Of a DNA stretch of 64,000 bases, positions 51,893 to 61,019 are shown piece after piece. Origin of the DNA: CAYVIB01 sp964451365 (lineage in GTDB: Bacteria; Pseudomonadota; Gammaproteobacteria; Pseudomonadales; Cellvibrionaceae); contig CAYVIB010000029.1 in assembly GCA_964451365.1 (NCBI GenBank), positions 11,977-75,976 of the forward strand, written 5' to 3'. A program made the position numbers and the translations under genes. Numbering within the stretch: position 1 is the first letter of the stretch; each line of letters opens with the position of its first letter. The notes beneath the pieces were generated by a model. That model saw only the letters and a program-made list of their open reading frames with translations. It was not told the DNA's origin and made no database searches.

Positions 51893-54800
51893 ATGAAAAC
51901 AAAAACCGGGCTTTGTAAAAAAAGAGGCTTTCGTAAAAGTGCCATTGCCCTGGCTGTTGCGCTGGCAGGCGCTCAGCTTGTACACGCGCAGTCGGATGAA
52001 ACAGGCGGCGACACAGTTGAAACGGAAACAACCGAACAGCGGGAAGCAGAGCGACGTGTTCTGGAAGAGGTGGTGATTACCGGTTTTCGCGCATCGCTGA
52101 TCAATTCCATCGACGCCAAGCGCAATGCGGACTCCATCGTCGAATCCATTTCCGCCAGTGATATCGGCGGCCTGCCGGATGTATCCATCGCCGATGCGCT
52201 GGCGCGGGTGCCTGGCTTGACCACCAACCGTTCCGGCGGCCAGGCGGGCGATATCCAGATTCGCGGTTTGAGCGATGAATTTGTGTTTTCCACCTTGAGC
52301 GGTCGCGAGCAGGTGTCGCCCAATTTGCGCCGCACCATCGAATTTAACCAGTATCCGTCGGAACTGATTTCCCGCGTAACAATTTATAAATCGCCAAAAG
52401 CGTCATTGATTGAAGGTGGTGTGGCCGGCACCGTCGACCTTGATGTCGCCAATCCACTGGACATGGATGAAAAGAGAAAAGTGCAGGTAAATGCCCGTTA
52501 CAGTTACAACGACCGGGCGGATGAAGTGAAGGATGCCGATGCGGACGGTTACCGCATTTCGTTTTCCTGGCAGGAAAAATTTTTCGATGACAAGTTTGGT
52601 GTATCCCTCGGTTACGCGGGACTCAACCAGCCCAATGTCACGGTACAGTACGTTGGCGGCCGGCCGGAAAGCACGGAAATCGATTTGGCTGATGGCGCCA
52701 GCCAAACCGTCTTCATGGCCAATGAATTCGAGTTGTACCAGATTGGCGGTGAGGAAACCCGCGATGGCTATCTCGCGGCCTTTCAGTTTGAGCCAAACGA
52801 ACAGTGGAGCGTGGAGGCGGATTTTTTCTATTCCGAATTTACTTCCGACAGCATCAAGCGCGGCGTTTCCGTCAATACATTGCGCACATCAACCATTTCC
52901 AATCCCGTGATTCAAAACGGTGTTTTGACCGGCGGACTGTTTACCACAACCTTCAATCAGTCGGGCGAGGGCAACGGCAATATTCCTAATGTGCGTATCG
53001 TGCAAGCGGATGTGACAGACAATGACGATATCTTTTCCGGCGGTATCAATGTGGCCTGGCACAATGATGCCTGGTCGGCGGAAGTGGATGTATCCCACTC
53101 CAGCGCCTCCGGCTATAACGCCGATGGTTTCAACATCGCCAATCTTTATCGCGCCACCGACGATACCGCCACGTATCCCACCGGTTTTGAGCGTGAATAC
53201 AACCAGCAGGTTCACCTTCAGACCAATGGCATGGAAATTCCGAACGTCGCGTTCAGTCGCGACTACACCGACTTCGATACCTTACGCCTGACCGAATACG
53301 GGCGTTACCCCCGCATCAACGAGGACGAGGTTTCCGCGGTAAGGCTGGATTTCGGTTACCAACTCGATAAATTTATTTTTACCAGCCTCGAAGCGGGCGT
53401 ACGTTTATCGGAGAGGCAATATAACTATCGCCGCCAGGTATTTATTTATAACGGACCGGACACGCCTTCCACGGATGTGGATCTACCGATTACCCAGGCG
53501 AACGGCGAAGTTTACAGCTTCGGCGGTGAATATTCTCATTTTCCCGATTTTATTGCGTTCGATGGAGAGGCATTGCTGCAATACGCGGCAAATCAGGGAC
53601 TGGTGCTTTCCAGTGGTGTCGACATTAATGGCGATTATGATCCGAGCCAGTTCAATATTTATGGCGAGCGCATTCCCCGTTCCATCGAGCCCAAGGCAAA
53701 ATGGGCACGCGATTGGTCGATGCGGCAGCGTGGCGATGTTGCCGAGGATGTGCTGGCTTATTACTTAATGGCCAACCTGGAAACCGAAGTCCTGGATGTT
53801 CCAGTCACCGGTAATATAGGAGTGCGCGTGGTGGAAACGGACCAGTCGTCGGTGGGACTTTACAACGTATTTGGCAATCCTGACCTGGGCGCGGTGGAAG
53901 TATGTGATGAAGTGGGTGTTTGCCTGGATGACTACGCTTATGTCCGCAGCGGAATCGAATACACGAATACGCTGCCATCCCTTAACCTCAATTTTGAAAT
54001 TACCGATGACGACTATTTAAGGTTCGCCGCCGCGCGCGTGTTGTCGCGACCGCCGATCAATCAGTTGTCCAGCGACCAGCCGGTTGATGGTGGCGGTGGC
54101 AACAGTATCGATTACAGCGACGAACTCAATCCGAGATTTAATTTCAGCAACACCAATTCGCCTTACCTAAAGCCGTTTCTCGCGGATCAGGTGGACCTGT
54201 CGTATGAACACTATTTGGATAACGGCGGGTTGTTTGCGGTGGCGCTCTATCACAAGGAGATCAAATCGTTTATCCAGACCGCCACGATTCAAAATTTTGA
54301 TTTCCGCGGTGCGGGTTTTATTTTGCCCGAGACCGTCGAAGTGGAAATTGGCGGACTGCTGACGGAAGTGCCGCTGCAAAATGGCGATTACACGTTTTCC
54401 ATCAACAACAAAGAAGGCGGTTATATCCAGGGCGTGGAAATGACCTATACCCAAACCATGGATTTTCTGCCGGAACCCTGGAACGGTTTGGGTGTGAATG
54501 CCAGCGCCGCCTTTGTCGACAGTGAAATCACGGTGGATAATCCTTTTACGCCGGATACCGGCGACTCGCTTCCTTATCCGGGCCTGGCCGAGCGCTCCGG
54601 CAACCTCACCGTGTTTTACGAATACGGCGGCTTTGAAACCCGCATCTCCGCCAACTACCAGAGTGATAAAGTGGGGGAGATCGGTACAGCCTTTGCCGCC
54701 AATACCGTATTTGCACCGGAAACCGTTATCGACTTTCAGGCATCCTATGACTTTGGTACGGGCCTGAGCGCAGTCTTCCAGGCAAAAAACCTGACGGATG

Positions 54801-54895
54801 AAGTGAACGCGAGTTACTGGGGCAGGGAGGATATTGTCGGCACGATCCAGCACTTTGGCCGGCAGTATTTTTTGGGACTTAATTACTCCTTCTAA
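51893..54895 (+). CDS. TonB-dependent receptor (TIGR01782 type) for alpha-glucan oligosaccharides
   Basis: This outer-membrane active transporter has 1000 residues. The signal peptide ends QLVHAQ and a TonB-box-like segment (EEVVITGFRASLINSID) follows. The plug domain has SISASDIGGLPDVSIADALARVPGLT and GDIQIRGLSDEFVFSTLSGR, and the barrel ends with the aromatic terminus FLGLNYSF. The FRASL...IADALARVPG pattern marks the TIGR01782 group, known from maltodextrin (MalA-like) and other carbohydrate loci of Caulobacter and gammaproteobacteria. The ATG at 51893 gives the better signal peptide than 51875. It lies 60 nt after the pullulanase. Import of maltodextrins is inferred from context. Confidence 0.92.
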   Translation: MKTKTGLCKKRGFRKSAIALAVALAGAQLVHAQSDETGGDTVETETTEQREAERRVLEEVVITGFRASLINSIDAKRNADSIVESISASDIGGLPDVSIADALARVPGLTTNRSGGQAGDIQIRGLSDEFVFSTLSGREQVSPNLRRTIEFNQYPSELISRVTIYKSPKASLIEGGVAGTVDLDVANPLDMDEKRKVQVNARYSYNDRADEVKDADADGYRISFSWQEKFFDDKFGVSLGYAGLNQPNVTVQYVGGRPESTEIDLADGASQTVFMANEFELYQIGGEETRDGYLAAFQFEPNEQWSVEADFFYSEFTSDSIKRGVSVNTLRTSTISNPVIQNGVLTGGLFTTTFNQSGEGNGNIPNVRIVQADVTDNDDIFSGGINVAWHNDAWSAEVDVSHSSASGYNADGFNIANLYRATDDTATYPTGFEREYNQQVHLQTNGMEIPNVAFSRDYTDFDTLRLTEYGRYPRINEDEVSAVRLDFGYQLDKFIFTSLEAGVRLSERQYNYRRQVFIYNGPDTPSTDVDLPITQANGEVYSFGGEYSHFPDFIAFDGEALLQYAANQGLVLSSGVDINGDYDPSQFNIYGERIPRSIEPKAKWARDWSMRQRGDVAEDVLAYYLMANLETEVLDVPVTGNIGVRVVETDQSSVGLYNVFGNPDLGAVEVCDEVGVCLDDYAYVRSGIEYTNTLPSLNLNFEITDDDYLRFAAARVLSRPPINQLSSDQPVDGGGGNSIDYSDELNPRFNFSNTNSPYLKPFLADQVDLSYEHYLDNGGLFAVALYHKEIKSFIQTATIQNFDFRGAGFILPETVEVEIGGLLTEVPLQNGDYTFSINNKEGGYIQGVEMTYTQTMDFLPEPWNGLGVNASAAFVDSEITVDNPFTPDTGDSLPYPGLAERSGNLTVFYEYGGFETRISANYQSDKVGEIGTAFAANTVFAPETVIDFQASYDFGTGLSAVFQAKNLTDEVNASYWGREDIVGTIQHFGRQYFLGLNYSF

Positions 54896-54903
54896 TAAAA
54901 TAA

Positions 54904-54949
54904 GCGGGTGGCGCCCGAAGTGTCGGACCATTGCTCACCCGCCCTACAA
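54904..54949. repeat. REP-like palindromic element, second locus
   Basis: A 46-bp element begins GCGGGTGGCGCCCGA and ends ACCCGCCCTACAA. It can fold with GCGGGT / ACCCGC as the outer stem and CCGA / TCGG inside. It matches 42 of 46 bases of the element at 37043-37088. It fills most of the 69-bp gap between the receptor and GH15 genes. Confidence 0.85.
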
Positions 54950-54964
54950 AAAATTGGAATAATA

Positions 54965-57370
54965 ATGTTGAAAAGCCTTTTTTTATTTACTTTTCTGTCT
55001 CTCGTCGCTTTCCTCTCCGCCTGCGGGCAACCGCCGTCGAAACCTCTTGCGAATAACGTTGCCCCCGGTGCGCCGGGCAGGGAACCGACCTGGGCTTTCG
55101 CCGGCAAAACCGGTGTGGGCACGTCCTACGAGGTTTATGAGGACAAACAATACAGCGATAACGCCGCGACAGGAGAGGTGTCCAAAGTCTGGTTTTCCAT
55201 TGCCAAGGGCGTGATCACTGAGACAATGTTCGGTCTGATTCACGAAGCCCAGATAAAAGATATGCAATTGGTCATTGTCGGTGAGGATTTCGTCGATATG
55301 GAAATGAATGATACGATTGCCACGGTCGACTATTTGTCCAGGGATGACGACGGCAATCCTGACTCCTTGGCTTACCGGGTAGTGACGCGGGATCGGGAAA
55401 ATAAATACGAAATCGAGAAGCATATTTTTACCCACCCGGACGAACAGGCCTTGTACGTCAAAATATTTTTTCGTCCCGTCAGTGAGAACATTACGCCTTA
55501 TCTAATGATTAATCCCCATATGGCCAATACCGGCGTCAACGACCACGCGGAAGTGACGGATTATGGTTTTCACGCCTGGGAATTTGAGGATAAAAAATCG
55601 GTACATTTAAGTGTTGCCTCCAGTCACACACTGCCGGTAAAAAGTGTCGGTTTTGCCGGCGTGTATGATGGCCTTTCGGAACTGGAAAGTGATCGCGAGT
55701 TAAAGACTATCTACTCCTCGACCGGCGCCAGCGGTGGCAATGTAATGATGCTTGCCGAACTGCCGGTGGAAACGGACGGCGTGGACCTGGTCCTGGGCTT
55801 CGGTTCAAGCGAGAAAAAAAGCCGGCGCGCCGCCAACGCCACATTGAAAGATGGCTACAAAACCGTTTTAAAAAAATACAATGAGGATTGGCAAAAATAC
55901 CTCGCCAGCTTGAACCGGCTGGACAAAATGAAAAGCAGCACCGGAGACGGCGGCGCGCTGTTAAATGTCAGCGCCATGGTATTGAAAACCCTGGAAGATA
56001 AAACTTATGCGGGTGCCCTTATTGCCTCCCTTTCCAACCCTTGGGGGGATACGGTTCCCGCGATCACATCCTCCGTCGGTTATAAAGCGGTGTGGCCGCG
56101 CGATTTTTACCAGTGCGCTATGGCCCTGCTTGCACTGGGTGATACAAAAACGCCATTGGTGGCATTCGAGTACCTTAAAAAAGTACAGGTAACCGACGAG
56201 ACACCGGGCAACATGGGCGCAACCGGCTGGTTTCTGCAAAAGACCCATGTGGACGGCGAACTGGAATGGATGGCGGTACAACTGGACCAAACTGCCATGC
56301 CCATAATGCTTGGTTGGAAGCTCTGGCGGCACGATATTTTGTCCGACAATGAAATGCACCGCTGGTACAACAGCATGTTGAAACCAGCCGCGGATTTTTT
56401 GGTAGCGGGAGGCACGGTCGACCTCGGTTGGAACAAGGAAACTGTCACTCCACCGCGTACACAACAGGAGCGCTGGGAAGAACAGACGGGTTATTCACCT
56501 TCCACCACCGCAGCTGTTGTTGCCGGTCTGGTGAGCGCGGCCGATATGGCGAAAGCTTCAGGTGATATGGATTCCGCCAGGCGTTACCTGAAAGCGGCGG
56601 ACGATTATTCTTCAATAATAGAAAAAGCCATGTTCACCACCAGTGGCCGGTGGGATAGAGCGAAAGGAGAAAGTAGTGAAAGCGCCAATGGCGACTATTA
56701 CCTGCGCATCACGCCAAACGCCAATCCCAATGACAATGAAACACTGTTTGACCGCAACGGGCGGGGAGAACTCAACGAATATGAGATTCTCGATGGTGGA
56801 TTCCTGGAACTGGTGCGCTATGGTGTACGTGCTCCCAACGATAAATTTATTTTGGACAGCCTGCCGGAGTACGACGACATATCGCTGCCAGATGAATTCC
56901 GTGTGAAATACGAATTCAAGTTTGGCGACACGGTTTATCCCGGCTGGCGCCGCTACGGCGACGACGGTTACGGTGAGGATAGCGTTACTGGCAGGAATTA
57001 TGGTGCGGATGGGATAATGTCCCCCGGTCAGCGCGGCCGGGTCTGGCCTTTCTTCACTGGCGAGCGCGGCCACTATGAATTGGCATTGGCGATGGCTAAC
57101 GGTGAATCGGTAGAGGAAAAACTGGTAGAGATTAAAAATACCTACATCCAGGGGTTGGAACATTTTGCCAACGACGGATTTATGCTGCCCGAACAGGTAT
57201 GGGATGGCGTCGGTGCTGACACAAAACACCAATATCGAACGGGGCAGGGCACCAACTCCGCGACACCTTTGGCCTGGACGCATGCGGAGTATATCAAGTT
57301 GGTTCGTTCTCTCACCGACCGGGAAGTATGGGATGGCTATCCACTTGTGGCGGAGCGGTATCGCCGATGA
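54965..57370 (+). CDS. GH15 glucan glucosidase (glucodextranase/glucoamylase-like) lipoprotein
   Basis: The ATG at 54965 yields 801 residues with lipobox FLSAC (Cys20). An N-terminal beta-sandwich (about residues 35-270, starting PGAPGREPTWAFAGKTGVGTS) resembles glucodextranase domain N. The (alpha/alpha)6 GH15 barrel follows: AVWPRDFYQCAMALLALGD near residue 380, then QERWEEQTGYSPSTTAAVVAGLV, where Glu505 or Glu506 is the expected general acid. MLPEQVWDG and TPLAWTHAEYIKLV lie near the end, the first containing the probable base. It should release glucose from the ends of dextrins. The longer upstream frame from 54908 would read through the REP-like element and is unlikely. Confidence 0.92.
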   Translation: MLKSLFLFTFLSLVAFLSACGQPPSKPLANNVAPGAPGREPTWAFAGKTGVGTSYEVYEDKQYSDNAATGEVSKVWFSIAKGVITETMFGLIHEAQIKDMQLVIVGEDFVDMEMNDTIATVDYLSRDDDGNPDSLAYRVVTRDRENKYEIEKHIFTHPDEQALYVKIFFRPVSENITPYLMINPHMANTGVNDHAEVTDYGFHAWEFEDKKSVHLSVASSHTLPVKSVGFAGVYDGLSELESDRELKTIYSSTGASGGNVMMLAELPVETDGVDLVLGFGSSEKKSRRAANATLKDGYKTVLKKYNEDWQKYLASLNRLDKMKSSTGDGGALLNVSAMVLKTLEDKTYAGALIASLSNPWGDTVPAITSSVGYKAVWPRDFYQCAMALLALGDTKTPLVAFEYLKKVQVTDETPGNMGATGWFLQKTHVDGELEWMAVQLDQTAMPIMLGWKLWRHDILSDNEMHRWYNSMLKPAADFLVAGGTVDLGWNKETVTPPRTQQERWEEQTGYSPSTTAAVVAGLVSAADMAKASGDMDSARRYLKAADDYSSIIEKAMFTTSGRWDRAKGESSESANGDYYLRITPNANPNDNETLFDRNGRGELNEYEILDGGFLELVRYGVRAPNDKFILDSLPEYDDISLPDEFRVKYEFKFGDTVYPGWRRYGDDGYGEDSVTGRNYGADGIMSPGQRGRVWPFFTGERGHYELALAMANGESVEEKLVEIKNTYIQGLEHFANDGFMLPEQVWDGVGADTKHQYRTGQGTNSATPLAWTHAEYIKLVRSLTDREVWDGYPLVAERYRR

Positions 57371-57385
57371 TGGTGTGCTAATTTC

Positions 57386-57409
57386 GCCCGCACAGAAGTG
57401 CGGGCTTTC
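57386..57409 (+). terminator. Terminator of the pullulanase-receptor-GH15 operon
   Basis: GCCCGCAC (57386-57393) pairs with GTGCGGGC (57398-57405) around AGAA, followed by TTTC. The U tract is short, but the stem is strong and lies 16 nt after the GH15 stop. Confidence 0.7.
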
Positions 57410-57547
57410 AGGAAGTTCGGCTTAGGTTACTGGCAAATATATTTCCCGTTGCTTTAGTCTTTCACTTTCTTCTCTATCTGCTGAATTCTCCTTTACTTTA
57501 ATCGAGTGGAGTAGCCGGTTAAAACTCCTGTAGCATAGGAGACTTCA

Positions 57548-57590
57548 GGTTTTGTGTTACTTGCCGTCGCTCATGAAGTAACACAAAACC
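57548..57590. repeat. 15-bp perfect inverted repeat with 13-nt loop
   Basis: GGTTTTGTGTTACTT (57548-57562) is followed after 13 nt by its exact reverse complement AAGTAACACAAAACC (57576-57590). A smaller stem CTCCT / AGGAG lies just upstream. No U tract follows, so it is not a standard terminator. Confidence 0.75.
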
Positions 57591-57828
57591 ACTCCAGTTA
57601 AAGCTGAGGTTGATTTTTAACCCGCTTAGTATTTGTTCGCTTAAACCTCCTCCTGGCATCGCTGTGTTTCCTGTCTAATAGCTTATATACGTATCAAAGC
57701 CCTTTTGTTAGATCCAGATTATTTTTTTATAAGCCTAAAAACTTTGTGATGCCACTCAAATCCTCGGCTAGCTTTATATAGAAATCGGGCCACCCGAAAG
57801 AAGTTTTAATCTGGCCGAAGGAGCTGTA

Positions 57829-59151
57829 GTGAGTCGTAGCCTTTTTCTTTGCCTGGCGCTGTTGGCGGCCGCGCAAACCAATGCAAGAACAGACGGATTA
57901 AATTCCGGTTCCAGTTTAACCCTGGGTCCATCCTCCAATCCCCATTCCCTGTTCGCGGGCAGCCATAACCCGGCGGCGGCAAGCCTGGTGGTGGGCGGCG
58001 GCGAGCGGTGGCGAGTGAATTACCTGCCCGCATTCAGTACCATCCTGGAGGTGGGTGACGTCGATAACTTTGTTGATGAACTCGACGAGTTGATTGACCT
58101 GATTGAAGACCCTTCCACGAATACAGAATCCGTGGATGAAGTTCTGGACCGTTTCAATACGGTGCTGGTGCAAATGGGGAACGAAGGTTATCTCAAGTCT
58201 GCCGTTCGCGTCGATGCACCGTTATTTCCGATGTACTACCGATCGGAAGCGCTTGGAGGAACGTTTTTCTCCGAGTTGAGGGCCGGCACCCAGGTTGGTG
58301 TAAGCGTGCTTGATGCCCCGTTGGAGTACAACGAACAAAACGATACCTTCAATACGAGCACTTCCGCTTACGTTAAAAGCGGAATTGATACCACTTTTTC
58401 CCTGGGTTACAGCAGCCAAATGGCACCGGTGGCTTCCTGGTTTGGCCTGCGTTCGGGTACGTTGTTGGGTGGAGTTAAAGTCAAAGTATCAACGGTGGAG
58501 TTGAGCAAGCAGTTATTCGCGTTGCAGTTACTGGATGGCCGGGATATTGAAGATGTCATCGAGGATGAGTACGACAACAATCTGGTGAAAACCACCGCGG
58601 TGGGTCTTGATGTTGGGTTTCTATGGCAGGCGGAAAACTCCAGCGTTGGTTTGACTATCTCGGATATTAATGAACCCAGCTTCGATTATGGCGAAATTGG
58701 CGTTAACTGTGGAGAGCGGGATGAGGGCTCGGTAGCACTGAGCAACTGTGAAAACGCGGCTTACTTCACTCAAGTTCTGGGTGAAATAGCCAGTAACGAA
58801 ACGCATGTACGCCATGCGGTTGCCACCTTGGATACTTTCCACCAATTCAACGAAAAGTGGAGCGTAAACAGCGCGGTGGAACTGGCCAGGTACGACGATA
58901 TGGTGGGGCGGGAAAATCAGTGGTTTCATGTTGCCGCCGCCTACGATTCGCAAAGCCGCTGGAGACCGTCAGCACGCATTGGTTTCCAGAAAAACCTGGC
59001 GGGCTCAAAACTGAGCAGCGTCAACCTCGGATTTACCTTCTTTAAAACCTTAACGTTCGATGTCGAGTGGGGATTGGACAGCGTGAGCGTGGATGGCTCC
59101 ACTGTGCCGCGACGTTTTGGATTCGCACTTGGATTCCAGGAATCTTTTTAA
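57829..59151 (+). CDS. TraF-type (PF13729-like) outer-membrane protein, chromosomal
   Basis: The GTG start has AAGGAG 5 nt upstream. The 440-residue product has a signal peptide and begins with a FadL/TraF-like segment (PSSNPHSLFAGSHNPAAASLVVGGGERWRVNYLPAFS). A helical acidic insertion (about residues 65-115) follows, then amphipathic strands to a C-terminal Phe (LGFQESF). This fits the family named after plasmid transfer protein TraF, which is common on chromosomes of marine gammaproteobacteria. No other conjugation gene is present, so transfer is unlikely. It forms a pair with the lipoprotein gene 33 nt downstream. Function is unknown. Confidence 0.82.
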   Translation: MSRSLFLCLALLAAAQTNARTDGLNSGSSLTLGPSSNPHSLFAGSHNPAAASLVVGGGERWRVNYLPAFSTILEVGDVDNFVDELDELIDLIEDPSTNTESVDEVLDRFNTVLVQMGNEGYLKSAVRVDAPLFPMYYRSEALGGTFFSELRAGTQVGVSVLDAPLEYNEQNDTFNTSTSAYVKSGIDTTFSLGYSSQMAPVASWFGLRSGTLLGGVKVKVSTVELSKQLFALQLLDGRDIEDVIEDEYDNNLVKTTAVGLDVGFLWQAENSSVGLTISDINEPSFDYGEIGVNCGERDEGSVALSNCENAAYFTQVLGEIASNETHVRHAVATLDTFHQFNEKWSVNSAVELARYDDMVGRENQWFHVAAAYDSQSRWRPSARIGFQKNLAGSKLSSVNLGFTFFKTLTFDVEWGLDSVSVDGSTVPRRFGFALGFQESF

Positions 59152-59183
59152 GCGATAAAGCATTTTGTTGTAGAGAGTTAGAT

Positions 59184-60881
59184 ATGAGCGCAGTAAATAA
59201 AACCTACATCAGTATTTTATGTCTTGCCTTGGCAGGGCTTACCGGGTGCGGCGGCACCGGCCAGGACCAGGGTTCGCCGGAGAATATCGACCATGTGATG
59301 TCCGGTGTGGCAATCGATGGTTATCTTGCCCGGGCCACGGTGTTTCTCGATACCAACAATAATGCCACGCGCGATGCATGGGAGCCTTATGCGTTTACCG
59401 ATAACGATGGTTACTATTCCTATAATCCCATTTCCGGCGTGGACTATTGCGCGGAAAGTGCCACGGCCGCGCAAAGTCAATACTGCCTGAAAGCACAAAC
59501 CCGATTGACTGATGTCGTGGTAAGAATTGACGGCGGTTACGATGTGCTGACAGGGGAACCTTTTCACGGGCAAATGAGCCGCCGGATGAATGTTGATGTT
59601 GATACGGATTTTTCCGATGCTGTTATATCGCCCATCACGACATTACTAACCAATATTCCTGGCGCCGAAGATCGTGAAGCCATTCTGGCGGCGGTCGGCC
59701 TGGAGGAAAGCGATCTCGATGTCGACTATTTAAACGCCGAAGGCAACGGTGGGATAAACAGTCAACTTTTAAGTGCCGCGTTAAAAGTCCATAAAACGGT
59801 TTCGATCCTTGCGGACCGCCTGGAAGATACCTACGAAGGAATTGGTAATGAAGCGAACACGCCCAACGACGCCACGGCTATGGTTTACTCGCGCCTGGCG
59901 GACCAGTTGTCCAGTTCGGGGCTGACGCTGGATATGGCGTTGAGAGACCCGGTGTTGCTGGCATCGGTGGTAAATTCAGCCGAGCAGGATATTCAGGCGG
60001 TTTATTACGAGCGGGAGTTAACGTTGCCCGGTAATGTGAATAGTGCGCAGTCGGCCCGCTCAATCCAAATCGCCTCAAACGTTGGTCATATTGTTGATCG
60101 CCTGATATCGGGTTCCGGAGGTGTCATTGACAGGGCCGGTGCATCCGGTGCGGCCAAGGCGTTGGAAGCCGTCGTAATGAAAGCGCTGGATGAGCCTGCC
60201 AGTGGCGACTCAACCATTGACAATGCCGTTGCTTTTTTTGCCGGCGAAGATAACGGCGAAATAATTACGGCGTTGCGTCAGTCGATGAGCCGGGATACGG
60301 CATCCGCCAGTCAATTGGCCCGCAATGAGTTCAATGAAGGCGGCTTTTCTTCCGTGGAGGAAATTGAATCCGCGACTTCCTTGCCGCGGGATGCCGCGGC
60401 TTTTAATCGTGTTGGTGGGTTGAAAATTAAAATATCCGACCTCGATTTGGGATCCGCGCCGCATGACCTGGAAGATACCGAAGTGGAGTTTTATTTTGAT
60501 GGCGCGTCGGGCGCGGTGGAAGGCACGTTGATCGCCTGCGCCAAGCACATTGATGAAGCCAATGTCGACGGTACGTTGGGCGAGGGCAATACGCGGGGCG
60601 AATTGTTGCAGGGATTTTGGAGCCTGCTGGGCGCGCGGGAAGGAAATGTCGAATCTTACAGTTTGTTACTGACCGTCAACTTTCTCGGCACGAGATATCA
60701 ATCCATAATCAAACCCGCCGGAATAGAAAACCTGAATGGCAAAAGTTACCACGCATTACGCTTTGACTTCGATGGTGATATACGCAACTGGCACAGCGAG
60801 CAGGGTTTTGAGTTGGTGGATTCACTGCCCGCATCGGATGCGGAATGTCGTAACCGGCTGCCCTCGCGGGTCGGGCTGTAA
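59184..60881 (+). CDS. Lipoprotein partner of the TraF-type protein
   Basis: The ATG at 59184 opens a signal peptide with lipobox GLTGC (Cys22). Residues about 40-125 look like a carboxypeptidase-regulatory/SdrD-type beta-sandwich (VAIDGYLARATVFLDTNNN then PYAFTDNDGYYSY), with Cys in DYCAES and QYCLKAQ. The middle (about 140-400) is helical, and the C-terminal part is beta-rich (GGLKIKISDLDLGSAPHDL, then VEFYFDGASGAVEGTLIACAK). I recognise no catalytic motif. The 565 residues would be exposed in the periplasm or on the surface. The longer frame from 59067 overlaps the preceding gene and lacks the lipoprotein start. Confidence 0.8.
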   Translation: MSAVNKTYISILCLALAGLTGCGGTGQDQGSPENIDHVMSGVAIDGYLARATVFLDTNNNATRDAWEPYAFTDNDGYYSYNPISGVDYCAESATAAQSQYCLKAQTRLTDVVVRIDGGYDVLTGEPFHGQMSRRMNVDVDTDFSDAVISPITTLLTNIPGAEDREAILAAVGLEESDLDVDYLNAEGNGGINSQLLSAALKVHKTVSILADRLEDTYEGIGNEANTPNDATAMVYSRLADQLSSSGLTLDMALRDPVLLASVVNSAEQDIQAVYYERELTLPGNVNSAQSARSIQIASNVGHIVDRLISGSGGVIDRAGASGAAKALEAVVMKALDEPASGDSTIDNAVAFFAGEDNGEIITALRQSMSRDTASASQLARNEFNEGGFSSVEEIESATSLPRDAAAFNRVGGLKIKISDLDLGSAPHDLEDTEVEFYFDGASGAVEGTLIACAKHIDEANVDGTLGEGNTRGELLQGFWSLLGAREGNVESYSLLLTVNFLGTRYQSIIKPAGIENLNGKSYHALRFDFDGDIRNWHSEQGFELVDSLPASDAECRNRLPSRVGL

Positions 60882-61019
60882 GCGGTAGTTCATCGCCGGA
60901 AAAAATACGCGGGAAAAGTAACGTGATGTGAATTTCCCGCTACTTCCATTCGACGCGGAACGTTCGGTAGGTCAAGAACAGGGTATTCACCGTGCGGGCA
61001 GTTTTAATAGTTGCGGCAG

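Larger units (their letters stand above)
57371..57828. other. 458-bp gap downstream of the alpha-glucan operon
   Basis: It contains the GH15 terminator, a long perfect inverted repeat (57548-57590), and a partial operator-like ATACGTAT (57687-57694) without the flanking TGA/GCA bases. No ORF is credible. The AAGGAG before 57829 belongs to the next gene. Confidence 0.55.

Noticed and set aside
57687..57694. Fourth ATACGTAT site
   Set aside because: Only the 8-bp core matches; the outer TGA/GCA bases of the other three copies are missing, and no locus gene starts close by.
57829..59151. Evidence for a conjugative plasmid or ICE from a TraF-named protein
   Set aside because: No relaxase, coupling protein, pilus or integrase gene is nearby; the family is common on chromosomes.
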